DNA of 64,000 bases from an uncultured Eubacteriales bacterium (GCA_934561055.1 CAKTFN010000004.1:62001-126000), one strand, 5' to 3'. Shown: positions 48,559 through 57,781, counted from the first letter of the stretch. Numbers and translations are program-made. The notes: generated from the sequence alone by a model not told the origin.

Positions 48559-48657
48559 ATGGATAACGTATTTTTCCAGTTCTGTAAGAAGTATTGGAGC
48601 GAGATCGTTGCTTTTGGTGATGCTCTCTATGCATGGTTCAAGGGTCTCTTTGCATAA
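48559..48657 (+). CDS. Small aromatic amphipathic peptide, 32 aa
   Basis: A perfect AAGGAGG eight bases before the ATG behind a consensus promoter, terminator after. The peptide MDNVFFQFCKKYWSEIVAFG... ends YAWFKGLFA; it is rich in Phe, Trp and Tyr, has one Cys and no signal peptide or tail. It ends in GLF like motifs of the other two peptides. Such composition is typical of membrane-active leaderless peptides, but this is inference and no family is recognised. Confidence 0.65.
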   Translation: MDNVFFQFCKKYWSEIVAFGDALYAWFKGLFA

Positions 48658-48707
48658 TTGATTCTTTGGACGAAAAATTGATTTAAGTTTAATTAAAGTT
48701 AAATGAG

Positions 48708-48738
48708 AAAAGGTCCCGTTTAGGGGCTTTTTTCTTTT
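48708..48738 (+). terminator. Terminator of the 32-aa peptide gene
   Basis: AAAGGTCCC pairs with GGGGCTTTT (wobble) around GTTTA, then a T run. Confidence 0.75.
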
Positions 48739-48750
48739 ATATGATGCAAA

Positions 48751-48783
48751 AAAACTGCGGTGAAGTTTTTTCGCCGCAGTTCG
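48751..48783 (-). terminator. Terminator of the rmlB operon
   Basis: AACTGCGG/CCGCAGTT stem; on the minus strand seven T follow. Confidence 0.85.
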
Positions 48784-48787
48784 GTTT

Positions 48788-49807
48788 TTATCTGTTGCCA
48801 TACATTTTTTCGTAATATTTCATGTAATCACCGCTCCTGATGTTTTCCCACCAGCTTCGGTTGTTGAGATACCAGTCAACGGTTTTTTTGATTCCGTCTT
48901 CAAACTTCGTTTCCGGATACCATCCGAGTTCGTTTTTGATTTTCGTCGGATCGATTGCATATCGCATATCGTGACCGGGACGGTCTTTGACGAATTTTAT
49001 GAGACTTTCGCTTTTTCCGAGAATTTTCAAAACGGTTTTGACAACGTCAAGGTTCGTGCGTTCGTTGTGGCCGCCGATGTTGTAAACCTCGCCGATTCGC
49101 CCGTTTTCAAGAATCATGTCAATTGCTTTGCAGTGATCTTCAACATAAAGCCAGTCCCGAACGTTTTTTCCCTCGCCGTAGACGGGCAGCTCCTTTCCTT
49201 CAAGAGCGTTTGCAATCATAAGCGGAATGAGCTTTTCGGGAAAATGAAAAGGTCCGTAATTGTTTGAACAGCGGCTGATTGTGACTTTTGCACCGTAGGT
49301 TCTGTGGTAAGCCGAAACGAGAAGATCCGCCCCGGCTTTGCTTGCGGAGTAGGGGGAAGAGGTGTGAATCGGTGTTTCCTCGGTGAAGAAAAGGTCGGGT
49401 CGGTCGAGCGGAAGATCGCCGTAAACCTCGTCGGTCGAAACCTGGTGAAAGCGAACATCGTTTTTCCGGCAGGCGTCGAGAAGAACCTGAGTGCCGAGAA
49501 TGTTGGTTTTGAGAAAAACCTCCGGTTCTTCAATTGAACGGTCAACGTGTGATTCGGCCGCAAAATTGACAACGGCATCAAACGCTTCCTCCTCAAAAAG
49601 TGAGTTCACTGCTTTTCGGTCGGTGATGTCGCCTTTGACGAAACGGAAATTTTTGTTTTTCATTGCTTCGTCGAGCGTTTCAAGGTTCCCGGCATATGTC
49701 AGTGCGTCAAGGCAGACGATTCTGCGGTCGGGATGTTTTTTGAGTTCATAATAGACAAAGTTTGAGCCGATGAAGCCGGCTCCTCCGGTAACAAGAATTG
49801 TTTTCAT
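48788..49807 (-). CDS. rmlB: dTDP-glucose 4,6-dehydratase
   Basis: Second step of dTDP-rhamnose synthesis, making dTDP-4-keto-6-deoxyglucose with bound NAD. 339 residues; NAD loop TGGAGFIGSNF near the N terminus, catalytic STDEVYGDL (Asp-Glu), YSASKAG (Tyr-x3-Lys), RCSNNYGP. The start at 49807 follows GTGAGGA. RmlA, C and D are not in the window, so the other steps must be encoded elsewhere. Confidence 0.95.
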   Translation of the reverse strand: MKTILVTGGAGFIGSNFVYYELKKHPDRRIVCLDALTYAGNLETLDEAMKNKNFRFVKGDITDRKAVNSLFEEEAFDAVVNFAAESHVDRSIEEPEVFLKTNILGTQVLLDACRKNDVRFHQVSTDEVYGDLPLDRPDLFFTEETPIHTSSPYSASKAGADLLVSAYHRTYGAKVTISRCSNNYGPFHFPEKLIPLMIANALEGKELPVYGEGKNVRDWLYVEDHCKAIDMILENGRIGEVYNIGGHNERTNLDVVKTVLKILGKSESLIKFVKDRPGHDMRYAIDPTKIKNELGWYPETKFEDGIKKTVDWYLNNRSWWENIRSGDYMKYYEKMYGNR

Positions 49808-49818
49808 CGTTTTCTTCC

Positions 49819-50208
49819 TCACGTTCTTTTTTTGAACTTTCTTCCGCAGTGCGGACAGCTGATTTCAATTTTCCCCTTACCTTTCGGAACACGCAAGGTG
49901 CGTGAACAGCCCGGGCATTTGTAATATTTATGTTCTTTATCCTGAAACTGAGATGATTTCTTCTTGAAAAAATCACAGCACGGGTACCAGACTTTTAAAA
50001 ACTTTTCGTTTTCGGCTCTCCGTTTTTCAACGTTTTTTGAAAGCGCACGGAAAAGGAAAAAGCCGTACGGAATGAGTCCGATGAGGCGGTAATAAGGAAC
50101 CCTGATGAATGAAAGGGAAAAAGTTATAATGCAGCCGAGAACGATGAGAGCAATTCCGAGCTGATCCGCTCCGTACCTTCCGTACATAAACTGACGAATT
50201 CTGTTCAT
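49819..50208 (-). CDS. Small membrane protein with C-terminal zinc-ribbon
   Basis: A 129-residue protein: two membrane helices (about 15-34, 38-55), a basic linker, then two Cys pairs (YYKCPGCSRTLRVPKG and ISCPHCGRKFKK), a zinc-ribbon fold on the cytoplasmic side. Common in Firmicutes; function unknown. SD GGAGA. It ends 11 bp before the rmlB start, so cotranscribed. Confidence 0.85.
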   Translation of the reverse strand: MNRIRQFMYGRYGADQLGIALIVLGCIITFSLSFIRVPYYRLIGLIPYGFFLFRALSKNVEKRRAENEKFLKVWYPCCDFFKKKSSQFQDKEHKYYKCPGCSRTLRVPKGKGKIEISCPHCGRKFKKRT

Positions 50209-50411
50209 TTGAAAATCTCCGAATCTAATATGTTTATGTTATTAAACTATCATAGCCTTAATTATAAATTAATATTCACCGTCTGTCAAGAAAAGCCGGC
50301 TCATTAGGTACGGACGGCGGAAAAAGAAAGATTTCATTTGTCCGAATGCACAAAAGAAAAGCTTTGGCTTTTCATAAAAAAGTATATGATGAACCAATTT
50401 TTGAGTTTTGC

Positions 50412-50440
50412 TTGATTTATTAGGTCGGGTAGTCTATAAT
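50412..50440 (+). promoter_or_regulatory. Promoter deciding the start of the EIIC-like gene
   Basis: TTGATT (50412-50417), 17-bp spacer, TATAAT (50435-50440). Transcription from about 50447 rules out translation starts at 50442 or just after. Confidence 0.7.
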
Positions 50441-50486
50441 TGTGAAAATGTCTGCGGACAAAAAAGGAAAAGGATTTGATAAAAAC

Positions 50487-51500
50487 ATGAAAACCGTAAA
50501 AAAATATTTCAAAAGGTATTTTGTTGACGGAATGAGCGCAATGGCTCTCGGCCTTTTTTCCTCGCTCATCGTAGGTCTAATCATCAGCCAGTTTGCAAAA
50601 ATTCCGCACCTTGAATTCCTTTCAAAGTTCAGCGAGGTTCTTTCGGCTTCCTCTCCGGTTGTCGGCGGAGCAATCGGTGCGGCAATCGCTTACGGACTGA
50701 AATCAAAGCCGCTCGTTGTTTTTTCATGCATCGCCGTCGGCGCTTACGGATACTCACTCGGCGGTCCGGTCGGTGCTTTTGTCGGCGCAATCGTTGCGAA
50801 TGAAATCGGTTCGCTCGTTGCCGGAAAAACAAAAATCGACATCGTTGTCACTCCGATTGTGACAATCGTTTCCGGCGGAATTGTCAGCATGTTTGTCGGT
50901 CCGTATCTTTCTCAGTTTATGAATTGGCTCGGTTCGGTAATCAATGCCGCAACTCAGCTTCACCCCTTCCCGATGGGAATTGCCGTTGCAACCCTCGTCG
51001 GTCTTGCACTCACTGCCCCGATAAGTTCTGCCGCTCTTTGCATAATGCTCGGAATTGACGGAATTGCCGCCGGAGCCGCAGCCGTCGGTTGTGCGGCTCA
51101 GATGATTGGCTTTGCGGTGACAAGCTATAAAGCAAACGGCGTCGGCGGCCTTCTTTCTCAGGGTCTCGGAACGAGTATGCTTCAGTTCGGAAACATCATG
51201 AAGCGTCCGCAGATTCTTCTTGCACCCACTCTTGCCGGTGCAATTCTCGGTCCGATTTCAACCTGCGTTTTTAAAATGACGAATACCGCAACCGGAGCCG
51301 GAATGGGAACGAGCGGCCTTGTCGGCCAGTTCGGTGCATTCAGCGCCATGGGCGAAAGTTTCGGCTCGGTGAAAACGATTCTTCTCATCGTTCTCATGCA
51401 TTTTGTTGCTCCGGCCGTTCTTTCGATTCTTTTTCATCTTCTTTTCAAAAAGATCGGAATTGTAAAAGACGATTATCTCAAACTTGAAAAAGTCGATTAA
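50487..51500 (+). CDS. PTS EIIC-like (PTS_EIIC_2) membrane protein
   Basis: A 337-residue, roughly 10-helix protein of the PTS_EIIC_2 family, related to sugar-translocating EIIC subunits but lacking attached EIIA/EIIB. Motifs include VVGGAIGAAIAYGLKSKPLV, LHPFPMGIAVA and GMGTSGLVGQFGA. Start taken at 50487 because the promoter lies at 50412-50440; the SD (AAAGGA) is at a longish 13-nt spacing. The substrate is unknown and transport may not be phosphotransfer-linked. Confidence 0.82.
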   Translation: MKTVKKYFKRYFVDGMSAMALGLFSSLIVGLIISQFAKIPHLEFLSKFSEVLSASSPVVGGAIGAAIAYGLKSKPLVVFSCIAVGAYGYSLGGPVGAFVGAIVANEIGSLVAGKTKIDIVVTPIVTIVSGGIVSMFVGPYLSQFMNWLGSVINAATQLHPFPMGIAVATLVGLALTAPISSAALCIMLGIDGIAAGAAAVGCAAQMIGFAVTSYKANGVGGLLSQGLGTSMLQFGNIMKRPQILLAPTLAGAILGPISTCVFKMTNTATGAGMGTSGLVGQFGAFSAMGESFGSVKTILLIVLMHFVAPAVLSILFHLLFKKIGIVKDDYLKLEKVD

Positions 51501-51521
51501 TGTGATTAAAGGAGAAATGCA

Positions 51522-52091
51522 ATGAACGTTTATGATTTTGACGGAACAATCTATGACGGAGAAAGCTCTGTTGAATTTATTTTTGAATATTTGAAGCATG
51601 ACATCAGGGTTTTGAAATTCATTCCCGGAATGACGAAAGCGATGATAAAATATCAGCAGGGGAAGGTTACTTTTGATGACTTTTTGAATAACTACGCTTC
51701 AAAGATTACGGATTTTTTCAGCAGTAACAACGTTGAGCTGATGCCGCTCGTCAAAGACTTTTGGGACAGGCACGAAAAGCAGATTAAACCCTTTTACGCT
51801 CACGTTCACCGTGACGACGACGTAATCATAACCGCTTCGCCGGAGTTCATGATGCATGACATTTGCGAAAGAATCGGCGTGAAGAACCTCATTGCAACCG
51901 ATTTTGACATCAAAACCGGAGAAGTCAGGAAAGCCTGCTTTCGTGAAGGAAAGATTCCCTGTTTCAGAGAAAAGTTTCCCGACGGTGTGATTGACGATTT
52001 TTACACCGACTCGGTCAACGACGAATTTCTCTTTCCTTTTGCAAAGCGTGTTTTCATGGTGAAAAAGCATAAAATCACACAGATCAAATGA
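51522..52091 (+). CDS. HAD-IB family phosphatase
   Basis: A 189-residue SerB-like HAD hydrolase: nucleophile motif DFDGT (D5, D7), ITASPEFM (motif II), then FYTDSVNDEFL (motif IV Asp). A helical cap occupies about 17-85. Similar proteins dephosphorylate phosphoserine or phospholipid head groups; the substrate is open. SD AAAGGAG, 21 bp after the EIIC-like gene, probably cotranscribed. Confidence 0.9.
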   Translation: MNVYDFDGTIYDGESSVEFIFEYLKHDIRVLKFIPGMTKAMIKYQQGKVTFDDFLNNYASKITDFFSSNNVELMPLVKDFWDRHEKQIKPFYAHVHRDDDVIITASPEFMMHDICERIGVKNLIATDFDIKTGEVRKACFREGKIPCFREKFPDGVIDDFYTDSVNDEFLFPFAKRVFMVKKHKITQIK

Positions 52092-52095
52092 GAAA

Positions 52096-52132
52096 AACCG
52101 CACTCCGGACAATTGCTCGGAGTGCGGTTTTT
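52096..52132. terminator. Terminator between convergent genes
   Basis: A 12-bp stem AACCGCACTCCG / CGGAGTGCGGTT with T and A runs on both sides; serves the HAD gene and the minus-strand YjbR gene. Confidence 0.9.
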
Positions 52133-52141
52133 TGTTGTTTT

Positions 52142-52540
52142 TCAGTCCGACGAATTTCTTTTGCCGGGCTTTTTCTTTCGTGTTTTCGGCGCCGTTGCGG
52201 AAAAACTCATATCCGCAAGAATTTTAATTTCGTTGTCCGGTGCGGTTCCGTCAAGAGAAACCGTTATCCAGTTTTCCTTGTTCATGTGATATGCCGGAAA
52301 ATAGCCGGGTTTTCCGAGAAACGACCCCAACATTATAGGGTCACATTTAAAGTTGACAACGTCCAGCAAATCCTTTCCCTGCAAGCCGAGCTTTTCTTTC
52401 GGAATATCCATCACAATCGCAAACCATTTTTTGTTGCCGGAATGGCGAAACACTTCAAAATTCGGATATTTTATCCACGGAAAATCGGCTTCGCAACTGT
52501 AATTTTCCGACACAAATTTTTCAAAGTCTTTTCTATTCAT
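52142..52540 (-). CDS. MmcQ/YjbR family protein
   Basis: A 132-residue protein with the MmcQ/YjbR CyaY-like fold: WIKYPNFEVFRHSGNKKWFAIVMDI, NFKCDP, and PAYHMNKENWITVSLDG. Homologues bind DNA weakly in structural studies; the cellular role is unknown. The C-terminal tail is basic (KTRKKKPGKRN). Weak SD, 18 bp after the GH43-like gene. Confidence 0.9.
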   Translation of the reverse strand: MNRKDFEKFVSENYSCEADFPWIKYPNFEVFRHSGNKKWFAIVMDIPKEKLGLQGKDLLDVVNFKCDPIMLGSFLGKPGYFPAYHMNKENWITVSLDGTAPDNEIKILADMSFSATAPKTRKKKPGKRNSSD

Positions 52541-52558
52541 TGCGTTACCCGAAAGCGG

Positions 52559-54796
52559 TCAGCGAAGAGTCTGAACCTGAAGAAGCGAAAGAAGGTCGCT
52601 TGTCAGTTTGTCAAGTTCTTCCTGCGAAGGATCGTTGCTGATTTTTTCAAGCTTTTCTTCAAATTCTGTGCGTGTTTCGTCGTCCGCATAAGAAAGAAGG
52701 TAATAGAAGGCGTCGGTATAAATTCCGGTGTAAGGCGAAAAGGTTTTTTTGCCCCAAACCGATTTCCCGCTCATGCTCGTTCCGGTGAAGGTGAGCGCTC
52801 CTTCCCAAAGTTCCCAGTCCCATGCAATTACGGGATAAATCGTGTAGGTTTCACCGTCAAGCTCAATTTCAAACGAACGCTTGTCCTTCTTTGAAAAATG
52901 AAGGTCAAAAAGGTCTCTCTTTTTTGAAATATCGCTTTGACTGAGGGTGACGTTTTTGAAAAGAGAAACAACCTGGGAACCGTTGCAACGGACGGCGGAA
53001 AAATCGCTTTCGTCGCCGTTCTGATTGAAGGTGACAACGTCCCAGTTTCCGTACATTTGCTCGGTCGTGACTGTTTGAAAAAGTTTTTCGTTCGCATAAG
53101 CTTCGGGAACGGCGAGCGGCCAGTTTCCGTCCGTCCATAAAATTTGGCGAATTTCCATTGAGGGAAGAGCGTCAACCGAAATTTCGTTTTTCTCCGCTTC
53201 GCTTTGACCGGTGAGAAGTTCCCCGTTTGCTTTGAAATATACTTGCGACTGAGAGGCCATGATCCATTTTCCGTTGGCGGCTTTGATGACGCAAGGGCTT
53301 CCGGGGGAAGCTTTTCCGATGTCGGTGTATGAAACGTTTCCGTCGCTGCTTCGTGAAAAATTATAGCCGGCAATCATGAGCGTTCCTTTTGAATACTGAT
53401 TCTTTCTTCGTGAGGCGGCAAAAACCGAAAGGTCGTGTCCGTCTTCGTCAAGATACGGTCCGCCGGCCGTCCGGCTTCTCGCAACACGGATTTCATAGTT
53501 CTTTTCCTCAACACCGTAGGTGATGAAAAGGTAATAATATCCTTCGTAATATATGAGGTCGCAGGCGGAAACAAGGCTTCCGTCGTCTTTTGAAAGCGAC
53601 GGAACAAAGCCGGGTTTTGCAATGAGAATTCCGGTTTTGAAGTCTGCGTTCTTATTTTTATGAACGGTTGAAACGCTTTCTCCTTCGGAGTTTATTGAGC
53701 TGTCTTTTTTGAGAAGTCCCGTTTTGCCGTCAAGTTCGAGAAGATAAATTCCGCCGTTTATGTTCTCTTTTCCGAAATATGAGCCGTAAGCGAGATACAT
53801 TTTTCCTTCGTCGGTAACAAGAACCGAAGGATGAACGGCGTTGCTTTCGTCGTAATAAGCGTTCGTGGCTTTTTCTTTGTCCGAAAGTTCGCTTCCTTTG
53901 TGATAGCCGCAGGTTGAAATGACAAGACCGCAATCGGTCCAGCTTTTGTTCGTTACGGCTTTTTCAAGGTTTTCGGTTGAAACGCAGAAAATTGCGGATT
54001 CATTTGCGCCCTTTTGCTTTGAAAGGGAAAAGTAAAGGTAATATGTATCTCCGAATTTTACAATTTCCGGAGCAAGCGGCGTTCGGTCGTTCGTCACCGA
54101 AGAATAAAAGAGTTTTCCGTTATAGCCGTGGGTTTTTGCCCAACTTTTGACCGATTTGAACTGTGAAAAGTCCATGATTTCGGATGTTTCGGCGTCGGAC
54201 GGGGTATTGAAATAAGTTGTTCTGTCCGTCCAGTTGATGAGATCCTTTGAACGGATGACAACGTTGTCCGATCCGAACGCATAATAAAAGCCGCTTTTTT
54301 CGTCATAAATTATGCTCGGATCTCTCATGTTGTAAGCGTCGTAAGAGCCGAGATACGGAGTTGAATTCGTCACGGAAAGGAGCGGCGCATTCGGAAAGCC
54401 GAGCTTTTTTTGCTGCTTTGAAACCGAAGGCCGTTTTCCTTTTTTGAAGGTTGCAACGATGTTTGTGTTACGGTTGACTTTGAAGCGGTACTGAAGCATT
54501 CTTACGTCATCCGTCACGTCCGCTCCGTTGAGCGTGAGCGAAGCGAGGTCGTAGTATTCGCTGTCGGTACGTTCGGGGTTGATGTTGACGGTGAGCGTTT
54601 CGCCCGCTTTGCAGGTGACCCGGTATTTGCTGTCCTTTCCGACGGTTCCGTCTGCATTGACGCTTAGCATTCCGTGGTCATAGCTTTCAAGAAAAACCTG
54701 ATATTCAAAGTTGTGGATATATTTGAAATATACTCCGACGAGTGAACCTATCAGGACTAAAACAATGCTGAAGAAGAGAAGAAATTTTTTAAACAT
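52559..54796 (-). CDS. Membrane-anchored GH43-like protein with altered catalytic positions
   Basis: A 745-residue protein: N-terminal anchor (about 5-24), an InlB/bacterial-repeat-like beta domain (30-120), then a five-bladed GH43-type beta-propeller (about 135-560) and a C-terminal lipocalin-like domain (about 575-700) as in GH43 arabinanases. The first catalytic Asp is present (D159, NMRDPSI). The second site, usually IDPS, reads VHPSV (H322), and the acid Glu region before YYYLF reads SACDLIYY. It may be inactive or use other residues. The start at 54796 is an ATG behind GAGGGGG. Confidence 0.8.
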   Translation of the reverse strand: MFKKFLLFFSIVLVLIGSLVGVYFKYIHNFEYQVFLESYDHGMLSVNADGTVGKDSKYRVTCKAGETLTVNINPERTDSEYYDLASLTLNGADVTDDVRMLQYRFKVNRNTNIVATFKKGKRPSVSKQQKKLGFPNAPLLSVTNSTPYLGSYDAYNMRDPSIIYDEKSGFYYAFGSDNVVIRSKDLINWTDRTTYFNTPSDAETSEIMDFSQFKSVKSWAKTHGYNGKLFYSSVTNDRTPLAPEIVKFGDTYYLYFSLSKQKGANESAIFCVSTENLEKAVTNKSWTDCGLVISTCGYHKGSELSDKEKATNAYYDESNAVHPSVLVTDEGKMYLAYGSYFGKENINGGIYLLELDGKTGLLKKDSSINSEGESVSTVHKNKNADFKTGILIAKPGFVPSLSKDDGSLVSACDLIYYEGYYYLFITYGVEEKNYEIRVARSRTAGGPYLDEDGHDLSVFAASRRKNQYSKGTLMIAGYNFSRSSDGNVSYTDIGKASPGSPCVIKAANGKWIMASQSQVYFKANGELLTGQSEAEKNEISVDALPSMEIRQILWTDGNWPLAVPEAYANEKLFQTVTTEQMYGNWDVVTFNQNGDESDFSAVRCNGSQVVSLFKNVTLSQSDISKKRDLFDLHFSKKDKRSFEIELDGETYTIYPVIAWDWELWEGALTFTGTSMSGKSVWGKKTFSPYTGIYTDAFYYLLSYADDETRTEFEEKLEKISNDPSQEELDKLTSDLLSLLQVQTLR

Positions 54797-54821
54797 TTCA
54801 GGTGTTCCCCCTCGTTGAAAA

Positions 54822-55388
54822 TTATTCAACAGTCAGTGATGAGATAATGTTTGAATAAATTGAAACTGCGTTTGAGAAGAAGTTCTTTTTAACGATTTCA
54901 ACCTGTGACGCGTCCGCAACGAAGACCGTCAGACTCATGAGTTCCACTCCGACGTCGTTTACGTTGAAGGTGACGTAATATCCGCCGTCTTTTTGTTCTG
55001 TTGTGACCTCACATTCGTTTTTGATTCTGTCCCTTGTGAGAACGCCGAGCGCGGCGCTGACGGCTTTTTCCCGGATTGAGCGTGGAAGGGAACGTTCAAT
55101 CGTTGAAACTTCATATTTCGCCTTGTGAGTGATTGAAAAGACCTCGTCGGTTTCGGTGATTTCCGAAATGACGGAGCCGTTTTTGACAAGCTCGTTGAGT
55201 GCGTCGTTGACTTCAAAATAGTTCGCAATCGGATATTCAAGAAGAATATCGTTGATTTGCGTCCGGGTCAGATTCCGGTCAACCATCTTGAGAAGATAAC
55301 ACAAAAGGAGCTTTATTTCTGACTTTTCCCGAAGGCCGCCGGGAGCAATTCCTTCGCTGAAAGTTTCGTTTTGTTCGGAGAAATCCAT
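54822..55388 (-). CDS. DUF4364 family protein
   Basis: A 188-residue protein, clostridial DUF4364: a winged-helix-like N-terminal half (EIKLLLCYLLKMVDRNLTRTQINDILLE, about 25-55) and a beta-rich C-terminal half. Probably a DNA-binding regulator, by fold only. Start at the 55388 ATG; the SD is poor (GAAAGG is 16 nt away), so a TTG at 55421 remains possible. Heads the minus-strand unit with the GH43-like and YjbR genes. Confidence 0.85.
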   Translation of the reverse strand: MDFSEQNETFSEGIAPGGLREKSEIKLLLCYLLKMVDRNLTRTQINDILLEYPIANYFEVNDALNELVKNGSVISEITETDEVFSITHKAKYEVSTIERSLPRSIREKAVSAALGVLTRDRIKNECEVTTEQKDGGYYVTFNVNDVGVELMSLTVFVADASQVEIVKKNFFSNAVSIYSNIISSLTVE

Positions 55389-55657
55389 TTTGATTTGATA
55401 CCGTTGCCTTTCCGGCCGCAAGATTTTATCGAAAGACCGGTTTCTTCCGTGCGGCCGTGCGGAAGACCGAAATAAATACTTCTTTCATTGATATAATTAT
55501 CTATTGTATATTCTATCACAAGAAAAAAATAAAATAAAGAGATTTTACAAAAATATCACAGTTTTTCTTCCGACTTCTTGACAGGAAAAAAAACAGAAGA
55601 TAAAATACTTTTGAAAATAACAGGAAACACCGGCTTGTTTTGGAAAGGAAAATTTCT

Positions 55658-56359
55658 ATGGACAAAAAATATACAACGGTTCTTTTTGATGCGGATAACA
55701 CTCTTCTTGATTTTGATATGGCGGAAAAAAATGCTCTTAAACAGGTTTTGAACGAAATGGGAATCAATGTCACGGAAGAAATTGCCGCACTTTACAGCCG
55801 TATAAATCTTTCGTATTGGCGCGCGTTTGAGCGGGGAGAGGTGACAAAGGCCGAACTTCGCACAAGGCGGTTCGGTGATCTTTTCGGAAAATTGGGCGTT
55901 GATTATCAAGGCGATCTCGCTTTCGTTGCCGATACTTATCTTGAATATCTTGCAAAGGGAGCCTTCCTTCTTGACGGTGCGCTTTATCTTTGCGAAAGAC
56001 TTAAGGAAGAAGGATATTTTCTTTACATTATAACCAACGGCGTTTCCGCAACGCAGAAAAGCCGACTTTCAAAAAGCGGCCTTGACAAGGTTATGGACGG
56101 CGTTTTCATTTCGGAGGATATCGGAACACAAAAGCCGTTTTTGGAATTTTTTGAATATGTCTTTGAAAATATCGAAGAAAAGGACAAGGAAAAAATAATC
56201 GTTGTCGGGGATTCTTACGGCTCGGACATCAAGGGTGCCTGCAATGCGGGACTTGACTGCGTCTGGTTCAACAGAAAGGAAGAAAAAAACGAGCTTTCCC
56301 TTCCGGTGACCAAGGAGATAAATGACCTTTCCGAACTTTTTGAATTTTTCGGACTTTAA
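55658..56359 (+). CDS. YjjG-family HAD nucleotidase
   Basis: A 233-residue HAD-IA phosphatase resembling YjjG, which removes phosphate from noncanonical pyrimidine nucleotides. Motif I FDADNTLLDFD (D10, D12), motif II IITNGVS, motif III Lys in GTQKPF, motif IV VVGDSYGSDIKGA. The start at 55658 has SD GGAAAGG. A single gene, divergent from DUF4364 and convergent with the CNNM gene. Confidence 0.93.
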   Translation: MDKKYTTVLFDADNTLLDFDMAEKNALKQVLNEMGINVTEEIAALYSRINLSYWRAFERGEVTKAELRTRRFGDLFGKLGVDYQGDLAFVADTYLEYLAKGAFLLDGALYLCERLKEEGYFLYIITNGVSATQKSRLSKSGLDKVMDGVFISEDIGTQKPFLEFFEYVFENIEEKDKEKIIVVGDSYGSDIKGACNAGLDCVWFNRKEEKNELSLPVTKEINDLSELFEFFGL

Positions 56360-56372
56360 AAAAGCAAAAAAA

Positions 56373-56408
56373 AAACGGGTTGCGGCGAGATTCACCGCAA
56401 CCCGTTTT
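56373..56408. terminator. Bidirectional terminator
   Basis: A 13-bp stem AAACGGGTTGCGG / CCGCAACCCGTTT flanked by A and T runs, between convergent genes. Confidence 0.9.
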
Positions 56409-56413
56409 GATTG

Positions 56414-57781
56414 TTATTCGTTTTCTTTTTCGTTGTCATTTTCGCCTTCGGAAGAATCTTCTTCTTTCGGCGTAATTTCAACACGGACTTTTCCGATTCG
56501 TCTGTCCTCAACGTTGAGAATTGTGAACTTGAGGTTTTCAAATGTGACTTCGGTCATGTCCTTATCCTGAGGAAGATAACCGAGACGGCTGATGAGAAAA
56601 CCGCCGAGCGTGTCATAGTCACCCTCGGGAATGATGTCTCCGACGAGTTCGTTGACTTCTTCAATGTATGCCGTTCCGTCAATCGTGAAAACGTTTTCCG
56701 AAACTTCAACAATTTCTTCGTCCTCATTGTCATATTCGTCTTGAATGTTTCCGACGATTGCTTCAAGAAGGTCTTCCATCGTGACGATTCCGGCCGTTCC
56801 GCCGTATTCGTCAACAACAACGGCCATCTGAACACGCTTTTCGCACATTTCGTTGAAAAGTGCGCCGCAGTTTTTGCTGAAGGGAACGTAATAAGCTTCT
56901 CTCATAACGTCCTTCGGGCCTTTGTTTTTCGGAAGGGAGGATGAGATATATTTAAGAAGGTCTTTGATGTATACAATACCGATAATGTTGTCCGGGTCTT
57001 CGTGGAAGACGGGAATACGTGAATAGCCGTGTTCGATTGAGATTGAAACAACCTCTTCAAGGCTGTCGGTGTCTTCAACGGCGAACATATCGGTTCTGTG
57101 AGTCATAATATCCGAAACATCAATGTCATCAAAATCGAAGATGTTGTCAATCATTTCTTTCTGAATGTCTTCAATGACTCCTTTTTCCTGGCCGACATCG
57201 ACCATCATGCGGATTTCTTCTTCGGTAACGCTTTCTTCGTTTGCGTTCGGGTCAAAGCCGCAGAGTTTTACAATGACGTTCGTTGAAGCGGAAAGAATTT
57301 TTACGAAAGGTGAGGTGAGTGTTTTGACAACGAGGAGAATGCCGACAACGGAATATGCGATTTTTTCGGGTTTCTGCATTGCCATTCTTTTCGGCGCAAG
57401 CTCGCCTAAAACGAGAGAAAAATATGACATGATGATTGTGATGAGAACAATCGAAATTCCGTTGATTACGCTTTCCGGAATCGGAGTTCCGAGAGCGACG
57501 AGTTTTTTTGAAAGCATATCGGCAAAACTGCTTGAAGCCGAGGCCGAGGTGAGGAACCCTGCGAGCGTTACGCCGATTTGAATCGTTGAAAGAAAGTTGC
57601 TGGGGTTTTCGGTCAGCTTTTTGACTTTTTGTGCCTTTTTGTTGCCGTCTTCGGCCTGCTTGTCAACAACGTTGTCGTTGAGAGAGATGATTGCGATTTC
57701 GCTCATTGCGAAAAAAGCATTGATGATTACGAGTACGAACAGAAGCAATAATTTAAAGATAATACTTCCCGGGTCGTCCAT
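56414..57781 (-). CDS. CNNM/CorC-type membrane protein (hemolysin C family)
   Basis: A 455-residue protein: DUF21/CNNM membrane domain (about 5-200, four helices with NAFFAMSEIAI and GELAPKRMAM motifs), a CBS pair (about 215-340, FDDIDVSDIMTHRTDM, YSRIPVFHEDPDNIIG, EYGGTAGIVTMEDLLEAIVG) and a CorC_HlyC domain (about 355-435), then an acidic tail. The family is implicated in Mg2+ or Co2+ efflux regulation. SD AAAGGAG. Confidence 0.95.
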   Translation of the reverse strand: MDDPGSIIFKLLLLFVLVIINAFFAMSEIAIISLNDNVVDKQAEDGNKKAQKVKKLTENPSNFLSTIQIGVTLAGFLTSASASSSFADMLSKKLVALGTPIPESVINGISIVLITIIMSYFSLVLGELAPKRMAMQKPEKIAYSVVGILLVVKTLTSPFVKILSASTNVIVKLCGFDPNANEESVTEEEIRMMVDVGQEKGVIEDIQKEMIDNIFDFDDIDVSDIMTHRTDMFAVEDTDSLEEVVSISIEHGYSRIPVFHEDPDNIIGIVYIKDLLKYISSSLPKNKGPKDVMREAYYVPFSKNCGALFNEMCEKRVQMAVVVDEYGGTAGIVTMEDLLEAIVGNIQDEYDNEDEEIVEVSENVFTIDGTAYIEEVNELVGDIIPEGDYDTLGGFLISRLGYLPQDKDMTEVTFENLKFTILNVEDRRIGKVRVEITPKEEDSSEGENDNEKENE

